A stretch of DNA of 64,000 nt, taken from positions 205,060 through 269,059 of the forward strand of contig BQJD01000001.1 in assembly GCA_021604525.1 (NCBI GenBank), in the 5' to 3' direction. The position numbers and the translations under genes are program-made. This stretch comes from a marine bacterium B5-7. GTDB taxonomy: Bacteria; Pseudomonadota; Gammaproteobacteria; Arenicellales; CAJQKF01. The notes under the pieces were generated by a model that ran no database searches, had not been told where the DNA came from, and saw only the letters and a list, made by a program, of their open reading frames with translations. Shown here piece after piece: positions 1 through 8,219 of the stretch. Positions within the stretch are counted from its first letter, which is position 1, and each line of letters opens with the position of its first letter.

Positions 1-807
1 ATTCAAATTGCTTGAAAGATCGGCTGTGGCCTGTGCTGCTTCGGTTAGACTTGTTGCCTGCTTGCTTAACAGATCGCGGTGCAGTTCCAAACGGTGTTGG
101 GTCAGGCTGATATCTACGGCGAGCGATACCAGAACAGCGAGGAACAAAGCCAGATTGATCAGGGCACGCAGCGGTCTGCGTTTACGACGCAATAACGGGT
201 CCAGAAGATTGTATTCAGATGCAACGAGTTGATCCTGCTTCATGCAAACAACATCGACGCCATCAAGGATTAGACCAGACTCGTTAAGTTGTTTAACATG
301 ATCTGATAACGATTTAATCGGCGCGGCAACTAGCTGAGCATCTCTTGGAACTGACGCATCATGACTTGCGTTTGATTCCGTGACTTTTACATCAAACCAG
401 ACTTCATCGACTGTCCAGGGTGTGAGACGGTCCAACTCGTTGACAGCTATCCGTTTGATCCATCTCACAGCCGAACCTGGAATCTGAAAATCGCAACTTA
501 AGATGAGCGAAGCGTCGATCCCAAAATACACAGGTAATGGTCTGCGTTTAAAACTTTTCTTGTGGCTTTTTATATCAGCGAAAATATTCCCGCTATCTGA
601 GCGTCCCAGTAATATCGATTCCTGATTCGTCACACGCCAACATAACCAAGTGCCGTTATCCCGTGTAATCAACAACCGTTCCTGATTACCCAACAACCAT
701 AGCCGGATCGAATCAGGCAGACACCCGATGAGTTCTGAGAGCCACCAGCGATACATCCGTTCAGGTGTCAACCCGGCGAACATGCGGATGGAAAGACCAT
801 CCATCAT
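1..807 (-). CDS. gspL: Type II secretion system protein GspL (3' end outside window)
   Basis: Inner-membrane assembly protein of the type II secretion system; in the family it couples the GspE ATPase to the membrane platform through GspM. Only the first 269 codons are present and the frame stays open to base 1. About 210 cytoplasmic residues are followed by a basic patch (RRKRRPLR) and one predicted membrane segment near residues 215-235, then the start of a periplasmic helix. This is the GspL (PilM-PilN-like) layout. The ATG at 807 overlaps the gspK stop as ATGA, so translation is probably coupled; a second ATG lies one codon on. The identity rests on layout and operon position, since the N-terminal sequence of this family is weakly conserved. 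Confidence 0.8.
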   Translation of the reverse strand, partial: MMDGLSIRMFAGLTPERMYRWWLSELIGCLPDSIRLWLLGNQERLLITRDNGTWLCWRVTNQESILLGRSDSGNIFADIKSHKKSFKRRPLPVYFGIDASLILSCDFQIPGSAVRWIKRIAVNELDRLTPWTVDEVWFDVKVTESNASHDASVPRDAQLVAAPIKSLSDHVKQLNESGLILDGVDVVCMKQDQLVASEYNLLDPLLRRKRRPLRALINLALFLAVLVSLAVDISLTQHRLELHRDLLSKQATSLTEAAQATADLSSNLN

Positions 808-1649
808 CCCTGCTCCCTGATAATTGTTGAAGCCCAGTAAGATGCCCTACCTGAAACATCACTATCTTGATGAAGCATCTGGAATGGCCTGCCATCACCA
901 TGAGTTCTTAGTTGCACTGTAGCCCTGATTTCGGTACTGGTCCCGGTGGGCAGGCGAGCTAATACATGCACGGTGAACAGTTGAGGCGTTTTGGCATTCC
1001 CGCTAATGTCTTCGCTTTCAGTATCGTCGTGATTAAGAATGCGACTCCAGCTCGGATTGCCACGACTATCCTTACCTGACTGATCTGTATTGCTTCCATA
1101 GATACTGATGGCATTAACCATGCGTTCAAAGTCATCACGAGTTATGCCGTTGACCTGAAGCAGCTCATCAATTTGCTGAAATGGTGCATCGCGACTTCCA
1201 TGATTACGACCCATACTGCGATACTGATCATCCTCGGCACCATTCGGACTCACTTGGTGGTCCTTATCACGCCAGTCGATGATGGAAGCGGCGATAGTGG
1301 ACACACGTTGTCCAGCGACTCCCGCCAGTCGTAAAAAGCTTTCAAGCGTCTCTTTATCAGCTCGATTCGAACTGAGCTTCGAAGCTTCATCCACTACTGC
1401 CCAACGGATCTCTGAGTCTTGAAGCTGTAGAGTTCCTCTGTATTGTAGAGATGTGGTGTGAACCAAAAAGTTGAACAAGATTTGATTCAAGCCTGCTTCA
1501 GCAGCCATTCGTGCCCGCGTTGTTTCAACGACGTGACGGCTCAGCAAATGATCACTTTTTATCCTGGCGGTAAAACTGCCGGCTACCAGCGAAATCAGCA
1601 TTGCTCCCCAAAGGGCAATCAACAGTGCAGATCCTCTCTGTCGATTCAC
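804..1649 (-). CDS. gspK: Minor pseudopilin GspK
   Basis: Type II secretion minor pseudopilin, which in the family caps the pseudopilus tip with GspI and GspJ. The prepilin signal is short (MNRQRG) and is followed by the hydrophobic stretch SALLIALWGAML. As usual for GspK, Glu at position 5 of the mature protein is absent. The 281 residues are somewhat shorter than many GspK proteins. The middle contains the family-typical stretch with IIDWRDKD and QIDELLQVNGI. The start overlaps the gspJ stop as ATGA and the stop overlaps the gspL start in the same way, so gspI-J-K-L look translationally coupled. Confidence 0.92.
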   Translation of the reverse strand: MNRQRGSALLIALWGAMLISLVAGSFTARIKSDHLLSRHVVETTRARMAAEAGLNQILFNFLVHTTSLQYRGTLQLQDSEIRWAVVDEASKLSSNRADKETLESFLRLAGVAGQRVSTIAASIIDWRDKDHQVSPNGAEDDQYRSMGRNHGSRDAPFQQIDELLQVNGITRDDFERMVNAISIYGSNTDQSGKDSRGNPSWSRILNHDDTESEDISGNAKTPQLFTVHVLARLPTGTSTEIRATVQLRTHGDGRPFQMLHQDSDVSGRASYWASTIIREQG

Positions 1650-2347
1650 AATTTCTTCCTGCGAGATTGAAAGCGGGCGCGTGGTGCCACCACGAGATTT
1701 GGCCAGGGTGTGGCGTCATTGGCAGTGATTTGAATTCGAACGAGATCCGGCATGCCATCGCGTTCATCCCATCGATTCAACCACTGACCCTGGCCATCTT
1801 CCGCATCAAAACGGTAATAACTGAACTTGATATCTCTAAGGACATCGACAAGCGTAACGACGGTGCTGGATGACTCATCGTTTAAGTTTGAATTTCGTTC
1901 TGCACCTGGGTGCCGCATCATGTTTTGCAAATCATCTGGTGCAGGCGGAGGAGAAAGGTGAATCCGTAACACACTACCCGACGCAACTGATTGTTCTTCC
2001 AGGCGATGTACCTGTGGCCCCCCTGGTCCGGCGTAACCGGACAGCGGAGCAACGAAGGTCATCGATCTTTCGTCACCACGGAACACCACCCTATCCTTGT
2101 TATTGACATCAAACGGAGTAAAAGTCATTCCGGTAATCTGGCGCCTTAAGAATCGTCGCGCGACACGCAATTCCTCATTCACCCCGGTTGCTTTATCCGC
2201 CGCTTCACCGGCTTTTATGCCGGTTACCAGCGAAGTACTCACTAATGCCATCATGATGGCCAGAACGGAGATGGAGGCAATGACTTCAATCAATGTAAAC
2301 CCGGCATGACGACGAGATGAACCACTACGGTAATACGTGGACTTCAT
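1646..2347 (-). CDS. gspJ: Minor pseudopilin GspJ
   Basis: Type II secretion minor pseudopilin of the tip complex. The leader MKSTYYRSGSSRRHAG is followed by FTLIEV, the prepilin peptidase site with Gly at -1 and Glu at +5, and a hydrophobic helix to about residue 45. At 233 aa the length is normal. The start overlaps the gspI stop by four bases (ATGA), and the stop overlaps gspK the same way. It acts in the periplasm after cleavage by a PilD/GspO peptidase that is not in this window. Confidence 0.93.
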   Translation of the reverse strand: MKSTYYRSGSSRRHAGFTLIEVIASISVLAIMMALVSTSLVTGIKAGEAADKATGVNEELRVARRFLRRQITGMTFTPFDVNNKDRVVFRGDERSMTFVAPLSGYAGPGGPQVHRLEEQSVASGSVLRIHLSPPPAPDDLQNMMRHPGAERNSNLNDESSSTVVTLVDVLRDIKFSYYRFDAEDGQGQWLNRWDERDGMPDLVRIQITANDATPWPNLVVAPRARFQSRRKKL

Positions 2348-2823
2348 GTCGAGCCTTCAGCACTACGTTCACCATTTAATCGTAGTGTCTCAAACCGTGT
2401 GTGTTTTTCCTTTGATCCGTCAAGCCAGAAGATGGTGACTTGTACATTCCATAACGTTATCCGAGACGAACCACGATCAATCGCTGATATCTCCAGAGGT
2501 TGAAGTGTCAGTGTCCATCGAAATCCATCTTCGAATTTGCCGCTGGAAGAACCGTTTCTAAACGGTTTTTCAGTACCGATGGACTCCATTAGAGATTCCC
2601 CGTGGATGGCAGCACGCAGATAGTTGGAAGCATCGGTCAAGTGACGTGCGCTCGATCCCATGGCCTCCATCATCACGGTTAAAGTAAGCCCGAGAATGAC
2701 AAAGGCGACCAGCACTTCAACTAAAGTGAATCCGTCCTGTGATCTGTTCAGACGCTTGTTGACATACTTACCCGGATGTTGCTCAGTGCATTGACGTTGC
2801 AAACGTATTCGGCTCGATGTCAT
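2344..2823 (-). CDS. gspI: Minor pseudopilin GspI
   Basis: Type II secretion minor pseudopilin. A rather long basic leader of about 31 residues precedes DG/FTLVEVLVAFVILG, the prepilin cleavage motif with Glu at +5. At 159 aa it is a little longer than usual because of the leader. Its ATG shares one base with the gspH stop (TAATG), which argues for this start and for coupled translation. In the family GspI initiates assembly of the I-J-K tip. Confidence 0.92.
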   Translation of the reverse strand: MTSSRIRLQRQCTEQHPGKYVNKRLNRSQDGFTLVEVLVAFVILGLTLTVMMEAMGSSARHLTDASNYLRAAIHGESLMESIGTEKPFRNGSSSGKFEDGFRWTLTLQPLEISAIDRGSSRITLWNVQVTIFWLDGSKEKHTRFETLRLNGERSAEGST

Positions 2824-3350
2824 TAGTGAGAATTCCGATCCGCGCCCGGCTCGTTACGAACAGCAACACGCCCGCTTAACCAGTCCACCTGTACTTCACG
2901 ATGAAAATTTGGTGCCGAGATCACCACGCTGCCACCAGTTGAACTACCGTCAGGAAAAAACTTTAACCCGGCGACATGTTCACCGGTCACCTCAGAACGC
3001 GCTGTTTTCAGCTTGACGATCACTCCGTCGGGAAAGTGTCGTTCATCATCCAAATCAGCTATACGGTAATGTCGGTTGCTAAGGTCGAATTCCGCAACGG
3101 TCTCCATCCGTGTAGTAATAGCCCTGGTACGCATACGTCTTAAATCCGATGCCAGCGTGCCGGCAAACCCGGCCATATTATCGGAGTCGTCGAAGATGCG
3201 GATGTTAGGCACCAGTACCGCCATGGATATCCCTAGCAGTACCATAACGACGAGCACCTCCAGCAAAGTAAATCCTCGAGCTTCATATTGTTGACTGCGA
3301 TTGCATACGCTCAATGACAAGCTATAGTTCCCAGTTAGCGATATCACCAT
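2823..3350 (-). CDS. gspH: Minor pseudopilin GspH
   Basis: Type II secretion pseudopilin GspH. The cleavage site is ARG/FTLLEVLVV with Glu at +5, then a GspH-type C-terminal domain ending near 2826. The longest open frame would begin at 3416 and overlap gspG by 95 bases. I prefer the ATG at 3350, which has GGAGG about 11 bases upstream and overlaps the end of gspG by 29 bases. A TTG at 3320, just after the gspG stop, is the alternative. Predicted length is 175 aa. Confidence 0.88.
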   Translation of the reverse strand: MVISLTGNYSLSLSVCNRSQQYEARGFTLLEVLVVMVLLGISMAVLVPNIRIFDDSDNMAGFAGTLASDLRRMRTRAITTRMETVAEFDLSNRHYRIADLDDERHFPDGVIVKLKTARSEVTGEHVAGLKFFPDGSSTGGSVVISAPNFHREVQVDWLSGRVAVRNEPGADRNSH

Positions 3351-3771
3351 TACGACCTTCGCCTCCATTGCTACCATCCGCGCCAAGCGACATAAGGTCA
3401 TAGTCCCCATGTTCACCCGGAAACTGGTAGATATATATCGCGCCCCACGGGTCTTTTAAGCTTTTTCTCTTAACGTATGGACCATTCCAGTTCGAGACGT
3501 TGGAAGGTTTTTCCACGAGATCCTCTAGTCGTGCTGGATAGTTACCGGTATTGAGGCGAAAAATATCCAGATCAGCACCCAGCTTCTCGATCTGTGCTCG
3601 CGCCGCATCGACTTTTGCGGCATCCAGATGATGGATTACACGGGGAGCAACAAGTCCACCCAGCAACCCTAAAATAACCAGCACAACCAATAACTCAACC
3701 AAACTAAAACCCTGGTATTGCGAGTGCTTATATCGGTTGTTACCTGGGAAGTATTTCTTGTCTGCAGGCAT
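3322..3771 (-). CDS. gspG: Major pseudopilin GspG
   Basis: Major subunit of the type II secretion pseudopilus. The leader ends QYQG and is followed by FSLVELLVVLVILGLLGG, with Glu at +5. The C-terminal part holds the GspG core: NTGNYPARLEDLV, NWNGPYV, DPWGAIY and the late calcium-site region with DLMSLGADGSNGGEG. The start is taken at ATG 3771 because AGGAG lies 8 bases upstream. The longer frame from 3798 would run back into gspF. Predicted length is 149 aa, normal for the family. Confidence 0.95.
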   Translation of the reverse strand: MPADKKYFPGNNRYKHSQYQGFSLVELLVVLVILGLLGGLVAPRVIHHLDAAKVDAARAQIEKLGADLDIFRLNTGNYPARLEDLVEKPSNVSNWNGPYVKRKSLKDPWGAIYIYQFPGEHGDYDLMSLGADGSNGGEGRNGDIANWEL

Positions 3772-3781
3772 AACTTGTCTC

Positions 3782-4987
3782 CTAGATAACGAGGTCATTG
3801 ATACTCAATATGGCCAGAAGTATTGCCATCACGATGGTGGCAATAATCACGGCCATTACCAACACCAGGGCGGGCACCAGTATTGAAAGTAAACGATCGA
3901 TGAGTGTGGAAACTTCACCTTCATAACGCATCGCTATGCGTTCCAGCATCTCCGCGAGTCGCCCGGTTTCCTCCCCTACCCCAACCAGGTGTGCGGCAAA
4001 CAACGGCATGTAACGACTTCCACTAAATGCCGAAGATAGTGACCCGCCGCGGTGAACTTCTTTCGATAAGTTTTCCAGAGTTTTGGAGAAAGCCCTGTTT
4101 CCTGACGTGGAAGCGGAAAGCTCTATCGCTGCGATAATCGGTACACCGCTACCAACCAATGTCGACAAGGTTCGTGTGAATCGAGCAGTTTCCACACGCC
4201 GACACAGAGTCGCGCTCAAGGGCATGGTCAACAACCAATGATCCAGTAATGTTCTTGTAACGGGATACATGAAGAGCATGCGCAGGGAAAATAACAGGCC
4301 TCCAATAAGTAGAGGTATCCAGACCATGTGGTTTTCAAGAAAGCGACTGGTCTCGATCACTATTCGGGAAATCAGGGGAATGTCTGCGCCCATGTCTTCA
4401 AACATGGTTTCAAACTGGGGTATCACCCAGATCATCAAAATAAGAACAGAAACGAGGGTCAAGACCAGTAGCAATGCGGGATAGATCAACGCGGAGACGA
4501 TACTGTCCTTGAGTTTGCGACTCCTTTCCAGATGATCAGCAAGTCGGCTCATGGTGGCTGCCAGCACGCCTCCTGCTTCGCCGGCGCGAACCATGCTGAG
4601 ATAGGTGGGCGAGAACCCTGGTATGGCCGCAAGCGCATCCGCGAAAGAACTACCCTTTCGAATAGCCTCTCTGGCCTTCGTGGCCAGGACACGCATTCGT
4701 TGATCGACCCCGTCGCCATCAAGGATTGACAGCGCTCTGTCCAGAGTCAGATCAGCAAGGAGAGTGCTGGCTAACTCACGGGTAAAACGGGTTAAGGTAT
4801 CCCCATCAATCGTGCCACGTTTACCGGATAATCCCCTTGGTGAACGGACCGCTGCACTACGAGTATCAATAGGCAACATACCGTCGTTTCGAAGCCGCTC
4901 CATGACGATATGAGCCGTATCGGCGTTCATCACGCCACTGACATATTTTCCGCTTGCATCGATAGCCTGGTATTGAAAATCGGGCAT
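3782..4987 (-). CDS. gspF: Type II secretion inner-membrane platform protein GspF
   Basis: Polytopic inner-membrane protein on which the pseudopilus is assembled and to which GspE docks. The 401 residues contain two T2SSF repeats of about 120 residues, each followed by hydrophobic segments. Typical motifs are FTRELASTLLADLTLDRAL near residue 90 and FTRTLSTLVGSGVPIIAAIELS near residue 270, with a final double membrane segment near the C terminus. It begins 14 bases after gspE ends, within the same operon. Confidence 0.96.
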   Translation of the reverse strand: MPDFQYQAIDASGKYVSGVMNADTAHIVMERLRNDGMLPIDTRSAAVRSPRGLSGKRGTIDGDTLTRFTRELASTLLADLTLDRALSILDGDGVDQRMRVLATKAREAIRKGSSFADALAAIPGFSPTYLSMVRAGEAGGVLAATMSRLADHLERSRKLKDSIVSALIYPALLLVLTLVSVLILMIWVIPQFETMFEDMGADIPLISRIVIETSRFLENHMVWIPLLIGGLLFSLRMLFMYPVTRTLLDHWLLTMPLSATLCRRVETARFTRTLSTLVGSGVPIIAAIELSASTSGNRAFSKTLENLSKEVHRGGSLSSAFSGSRYMPLFAAHLVGVGEETGRLAEMLERIAMRYEGEVSTLIDRLLSILVPALVLVMAVIIATIVMAILLAILSINDLVI

Positions 4988-5001
4988 GGATTTAATACCG
5001 G

Positions 5002-6816
5002 TCAGGTTGAATCCGCGCTTGTTACCCGCTGGATCTCTTCCAGAGTAGTAAAGCCGTGAGCCAACTTATCAATGCCGTCTTCGTACATGGTGATCATGCC
5101 CTCACTTCGGGCGGCCTCATGAATGGTGGAAGCATCAGCGTCGGCAATCACCAGTCGTCGGATGTTGTCGCTCATGGTCAGGCATTCAGCGATGGCGACT
5201 CGACCGCTATATCCACGGCCTCCACAACGATCGCAACCCACTGCAACATAGGATGCAGAGCTGTCAGGATGTGATGATGTCTGATTTGAAAGAGTTGCAA
5301 GCCCGGATGTGACAGGCGTCTTGCAGTGATCGCAGAGTCGACGAACAAGCCGCTGTGCGACAATCGCGTTTAGCGTTGAGGTCAGCAGATAGTTACGCAC
5401 ACCCATATCAAGGAGTCGTGTGATGGCGCTTGCCGCATTGTTGGTATGCAATGTAGATAGTACAAGATGTCCAGTCAGTGCTGACTGTATGGCGATGCGA
5501 GCCGTTTCCAGATCGCGCATTTCGCCGATCATGATGACATCCGGATCCTGTCGGACAATGGCCCTCAATGCGTTGGAAAAATCGAGGCCAATGGAGGGCT
5601 TCACCTGGATCTGATTAATCCCTGTAAAGTGATACTCAATGGGGTCTTCAACGGTGATGATTTTTCGAACCTCATCATTTAACCCGTTCAGAACTGTGTA
5701 TATCGTGGTGGTTTTACCGCTACCCGTAGGGCCCGTTACCAGTACAATCCCGCGAGGCAGGCCAAGCACCTCTTCGAATCTGGCGCGTGTCGTACCGTTA
5801 TAACCCAGGGCATCAAAGTCGAGTGTGGTGGAGTCGCGTTCAAGTAGTCGCATGACCACGCTCTCGCCATACATTGTTGGAACCGTGGATACACGAAGAT
5901 CCAGATCTCTGCCTTCGATACGCAACTTGATACGACCATCCTGTGGAAGACGTCTCTCCGCTATATCGAGGCGCGCCATGATTTTAACTCTGGAAATAAT
6001 GGCAGACACCGAACTTACCGGTGGTGCTTCTACCCACCGCAACAGCCCATCGATTCGAAAACGAACTACCAAAGCATCTTCGAAAGGTTCGATATGAACA
6101 TCGGAAGCCCGTTCCCGAACGGCACGCTTGAGTAACCAGTTGACCACCCGAATAACCGGCGCCTCGGAGGCCATGTCGCGAAGTCGTTCGACATCTTCCT
6201 CATCGGCTAACGTGGCGCTGCCATAGTCATCCGTTAACTGGTCAATATCGGAGCGGGTCTCTCCATAAACACGATTCAACGCCGATTGAATATCCGATGC
6301 AGTACCGACATGCGCACAAACCGGTTTGCCTGTTGCCAGGGTCATCGCCTGCCGGGCGTAGTGGTTACGTGGATTCGCCATCGCCACCACTAAAGTTTCT
6401 TCAGACAGTGTTGGTATCACGGACTGATCCTTCATGAAGCGCACCGATAATCGGCTATCTTCGACGGGTAAATCGGGATAATCTTCACGAGTGACCCGAT
6501 TAATATCGAGTACGTCCGCATAGCCATCTGCCAGATCATCCTCTGACAAATGACCAAGATCGGTCAGTAGCGAAAAAATATTATCCGCTTTGGTTTCAGT
6601 CGTTGAGTTATCAGGGCTCGACATGCGAAGACATCTCATGACGTCGTCTTGCGAAATTTTTGACGCAGATACCAGATATTCGATCAGCGGGTCGGCAAGC
6701 AGATTCTCAAGTAAAGTCGACGATGCCCCGAAAGTACTGTCAGAAGATTTCTGATCGGTTGGCGGTAACTCTACGGTCGTGGCCGTAGTTGGAATATTTT
6801 GTTCCCTGACCTGCAT
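5002..6816 (-). CDS. gspE: Type II secretion ATPase GspE
   Basis: Cytoplasmic hexameric ATPase that powers pseudopilus assembly. It has an MshEN-type N-terminal region, then the ATPase core: Walker A GPTGSGKTTT (about residues 362-371), ITVEDPIEYH, the Asp-box region IMIGEMRDLETAR (Met where Ile is usual) and the HLVLSTLHTNNA histidine box. A zinc-binding four-cysteine loop has Cys at about 495, 498, 528 and 531. The first ATG of the frame is at 6870, but ATG 6816 has AGGAG 11 bases upstream and gives a 604-aa protein. That is still longer than many GspE proteins because of an extra N-terminal stretch. It is the first gene of the operon. Confidence 0.96.
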   Translation of the reverse strand: MQVREQNIPTTATTVELPPTDQKSSDSTFGASSTLLENLLADPLIEYLVSASKISQDDVMRCLRMSSPDNSTTETKADNIFSLLTDLGHLSEDDLADGYADVLDINRVTREDYPDLPVEDSRLSVRFMKDQSVIPTLSEETLVVAMANPRNHYARQAMTLATGKPVCAHVGTASDIQSALNRVYGETRSDIDQLTDDYGSATLADEEDVERLRDMASEAPVIRVVNWLLKRAVRERASDVHIEPFEDALVVRFRIDGLLRWVEAPPVSSVSAIISRVKIMARLDIAERRLPQDGRIKLRIEGRDLDLRVSTVPTMYGESVVMRLLERDSTTLDFDALGYNGTTRARFEEVLGLPRGIVLVTGPTGSGKTTTIYTVLNGLNDEVRKIITVEDPIEYHFTGINQIQVKPSIGLDFSNALRAIVRQDPDVIMIGEMRDLETARIAIQSALTGHLVLSTLHTNNAASAITRLLDMGVRNYLLTSTLNAIVAQRLVRRLCDHCKTPVTSGLATLSNQTSSHPDSSASYVAVGCDRCGGRGYSGRVAIAECLTMSDNIRRLVIADADASTIHEAARSEGMITMYEDGIDKLAHGFTTLEEIQRVTSADST

Positions 6817-6904
6817 AAACCCATTCGCTCCTACGCCCCTACATTCCAACATGGCTATATGAAAAACCATGTTTGTATTTTTGGATTCCTGGTGCGCGAA
6901 TGAC

Positions 6905-6931
6905 GGTATATGTCACGCTTGACTGCGTCAA
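6905..6931 (-). promoter_or_regulatory. Possible promoter of the gspE-L operon
   Basis: Read on the minus strand: TTGACG (6931-6926), 15 bases, then TATACC (6910-6905). It lies about 90 bases upstream of the gspE start. The spacer is shorter than ideal, so this is tentative. Confidence 0.25.
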
Positions 6932-7396
6932 CAAATCGATCAGTAACTATTTATCATCACCATTGCTCACGAACATCGGTTCATCAACACGATCGTGATA
7001 CACGACGTAGGAATGAAAATATTGGCCATCGAAAACTGGAAACAGTTCCCGGGACAATGATCAGATTCAACGACCAGGAGTAATGAAACAGATCATCACG
7101 AGTGGGAATTACCCGGAGCACCGCCGAATGCGAGAGGAATTTCTTTAGGTTGGAGTCGAGGTTATGGGCAAGCCTTTAATACACATGCAGACAACAAGAT
7201 GGCTAACCAATCGAATGTGTTTGAAAGGAATTAAATAGCACTACAAAATATCGGTTGTGCGCTAACGAATCACGGGCGGCAAAACGCGAGACCATTTGGG
7301 ACAAAAAAATAGGCATAAAATTGGGAAAAGTTATACCTCATTTATACCTCCGATCATATATGTATCGCAAACAGGTCATTGATTAATATGAGATAT
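6932..7396. other. Gene-free stretch between the tRNA-Gly 3' end and gspE
   Basis: About 465 bases with no convincing gene in either direction. It is relatively A/T-rich towards 7300-7390, where TTATACCTC occurs twice a few bases apart. No repeat of the tRNA 3' end and no integrase reading frame was recognised. The function is unknown; it may be old intergenic or decayed DNA downstream of the tRNA. Confidence 0.4.
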
Positions 7397-7471
7397 TGGA
7401 GCGGGAAACGAGATTCGAACTCGCGACCCCAACCTTGGCAAGGTTGTGCTCTACCACTGAGCTATTCCCGC
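7397..7471 (-). tRNA. tRNA-Gly (anticodon GCC)
   Basis: A complete 75-base cloverleaf. The acceptor stem GCGGGAA pairs with TTCCCGC, the D arm is GCTC/GAGC, the anticodon stem is CAACC/GGTTG with loop TTGCCAA (GCC) and the T arm holds TTCGAAT. The CCA end is encoded in the DNA. It decodes GGC and GGU. Confidence 0.97.
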
Positions 7472-7628
7472 TTGATTCGGCATGAGACGCTTTATGGATA
7501 AGTGTCTTGTACGGCAGGCGCTTGATTCTATCCACAGTGCCTCAGGTGTCAAGTAGCCTTTGATAAATTACTGAAAAAAAGCAGATGAAATCGATACTTT
7601 AACCATTGAACCGGGATATTTACGAGTT

Positions 7629-8216
7629 TTATTGTGTGTTCTCTTCGGTAAGAGACGGCCAGGCTGCCCGAAGGTAGACGAACATGGACCACAGGGTCAG
7701 GGCACCGGAAAGATATAGCGCAACCTCACCTATTTTGAATATCGGCAAACCGCGGAACGGATCGTAGTAAAGCAACAGGGATATCGCAATCATCTGCATA
7801 GTCGTTTTGACCTTGCCGATCATGCCAACGGCGACGCTACTGCGTGCGCCAACCCCTGCCATCCATTCCCGCAGTGCTGATATTGTGATTTCCCTGCCGA
7901 TGATCACGCTGGCGGTGATAGTAAACAATACTTTACTGTAGACGTTATCGAGCACTTTGACATCGCTTGCCAGAAGGATCAACGCAGTGGCAACCATCAG
8001 TTTATCGGCAACCGGGTCGAGAAATGCACCGAATGGCGAGCCTTGATCAAGCTTTCTAGCGAGGTATCCATCCAGCCAGTCGGTGATTGCGGCAAGGACA
8101 AAGAGGAAGGTAACAACCTCATTTGAATCTCGCCACGGCATGAAATATACGACGACGATAATCGGGATTATCAGTATGCGGATTATGGTCAGAATATTTG
8201 GCGCGTTTAACGGCAT
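7629..8216 (-). CDS. pgsA: CDP-diacylglycerol-glycerol-3-phosphate phosphatidyltransferase
   Basis: Inner-membrane enzyme that joins CDP-diacylglycerol and glycerol-3-phosphate to make phosphatidylglycerophosphate, the committed step to phosphatidylglycerol and cardiolipin. The CDP-alcohol phosphatidyltransferase motif is complete at about residues 44-67: DGYLARK, then GAFLDPVADK, with all the expected Asp residues. At 195 aa with several hydrophobic helices it matches the family. It ends the uvrC-pgsA pair, starting 3 bases after the uvrC stop, an arrangement common in gammaproteobacteria. Confidence 0.96.
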   Translation of the reverse strand: MPLNAPNILTIIRILIIPIIVVVYFMPWRDSNEVVTFLFVLAAITDWLDGYLARKLDQGSPFGAFLDPVADKLMVATALILLASDVKVLDNVYSKVLFTITASVIIGREITISALREWMAGVGARSSVAVGMIGKVKTTMQMIAISLLLYYDPFRGLPIFKIGEVALYLSGALTLWSMFVYLRAAWPSLTEENTQ

Positions 8217-8219
8217 TAT

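Noticed and set aside
804..1649. Lack of the +5 Glu in GspK as a sign of a broken pseudopilin.
   Set aside because: GspK proteins normally lack this residue.
7164..7238. A 24-codon plus-strand frame with GGAG upstream.
   Set aside because: Too short, no recognisable features, and random frames of this size are expected in 465 bases.
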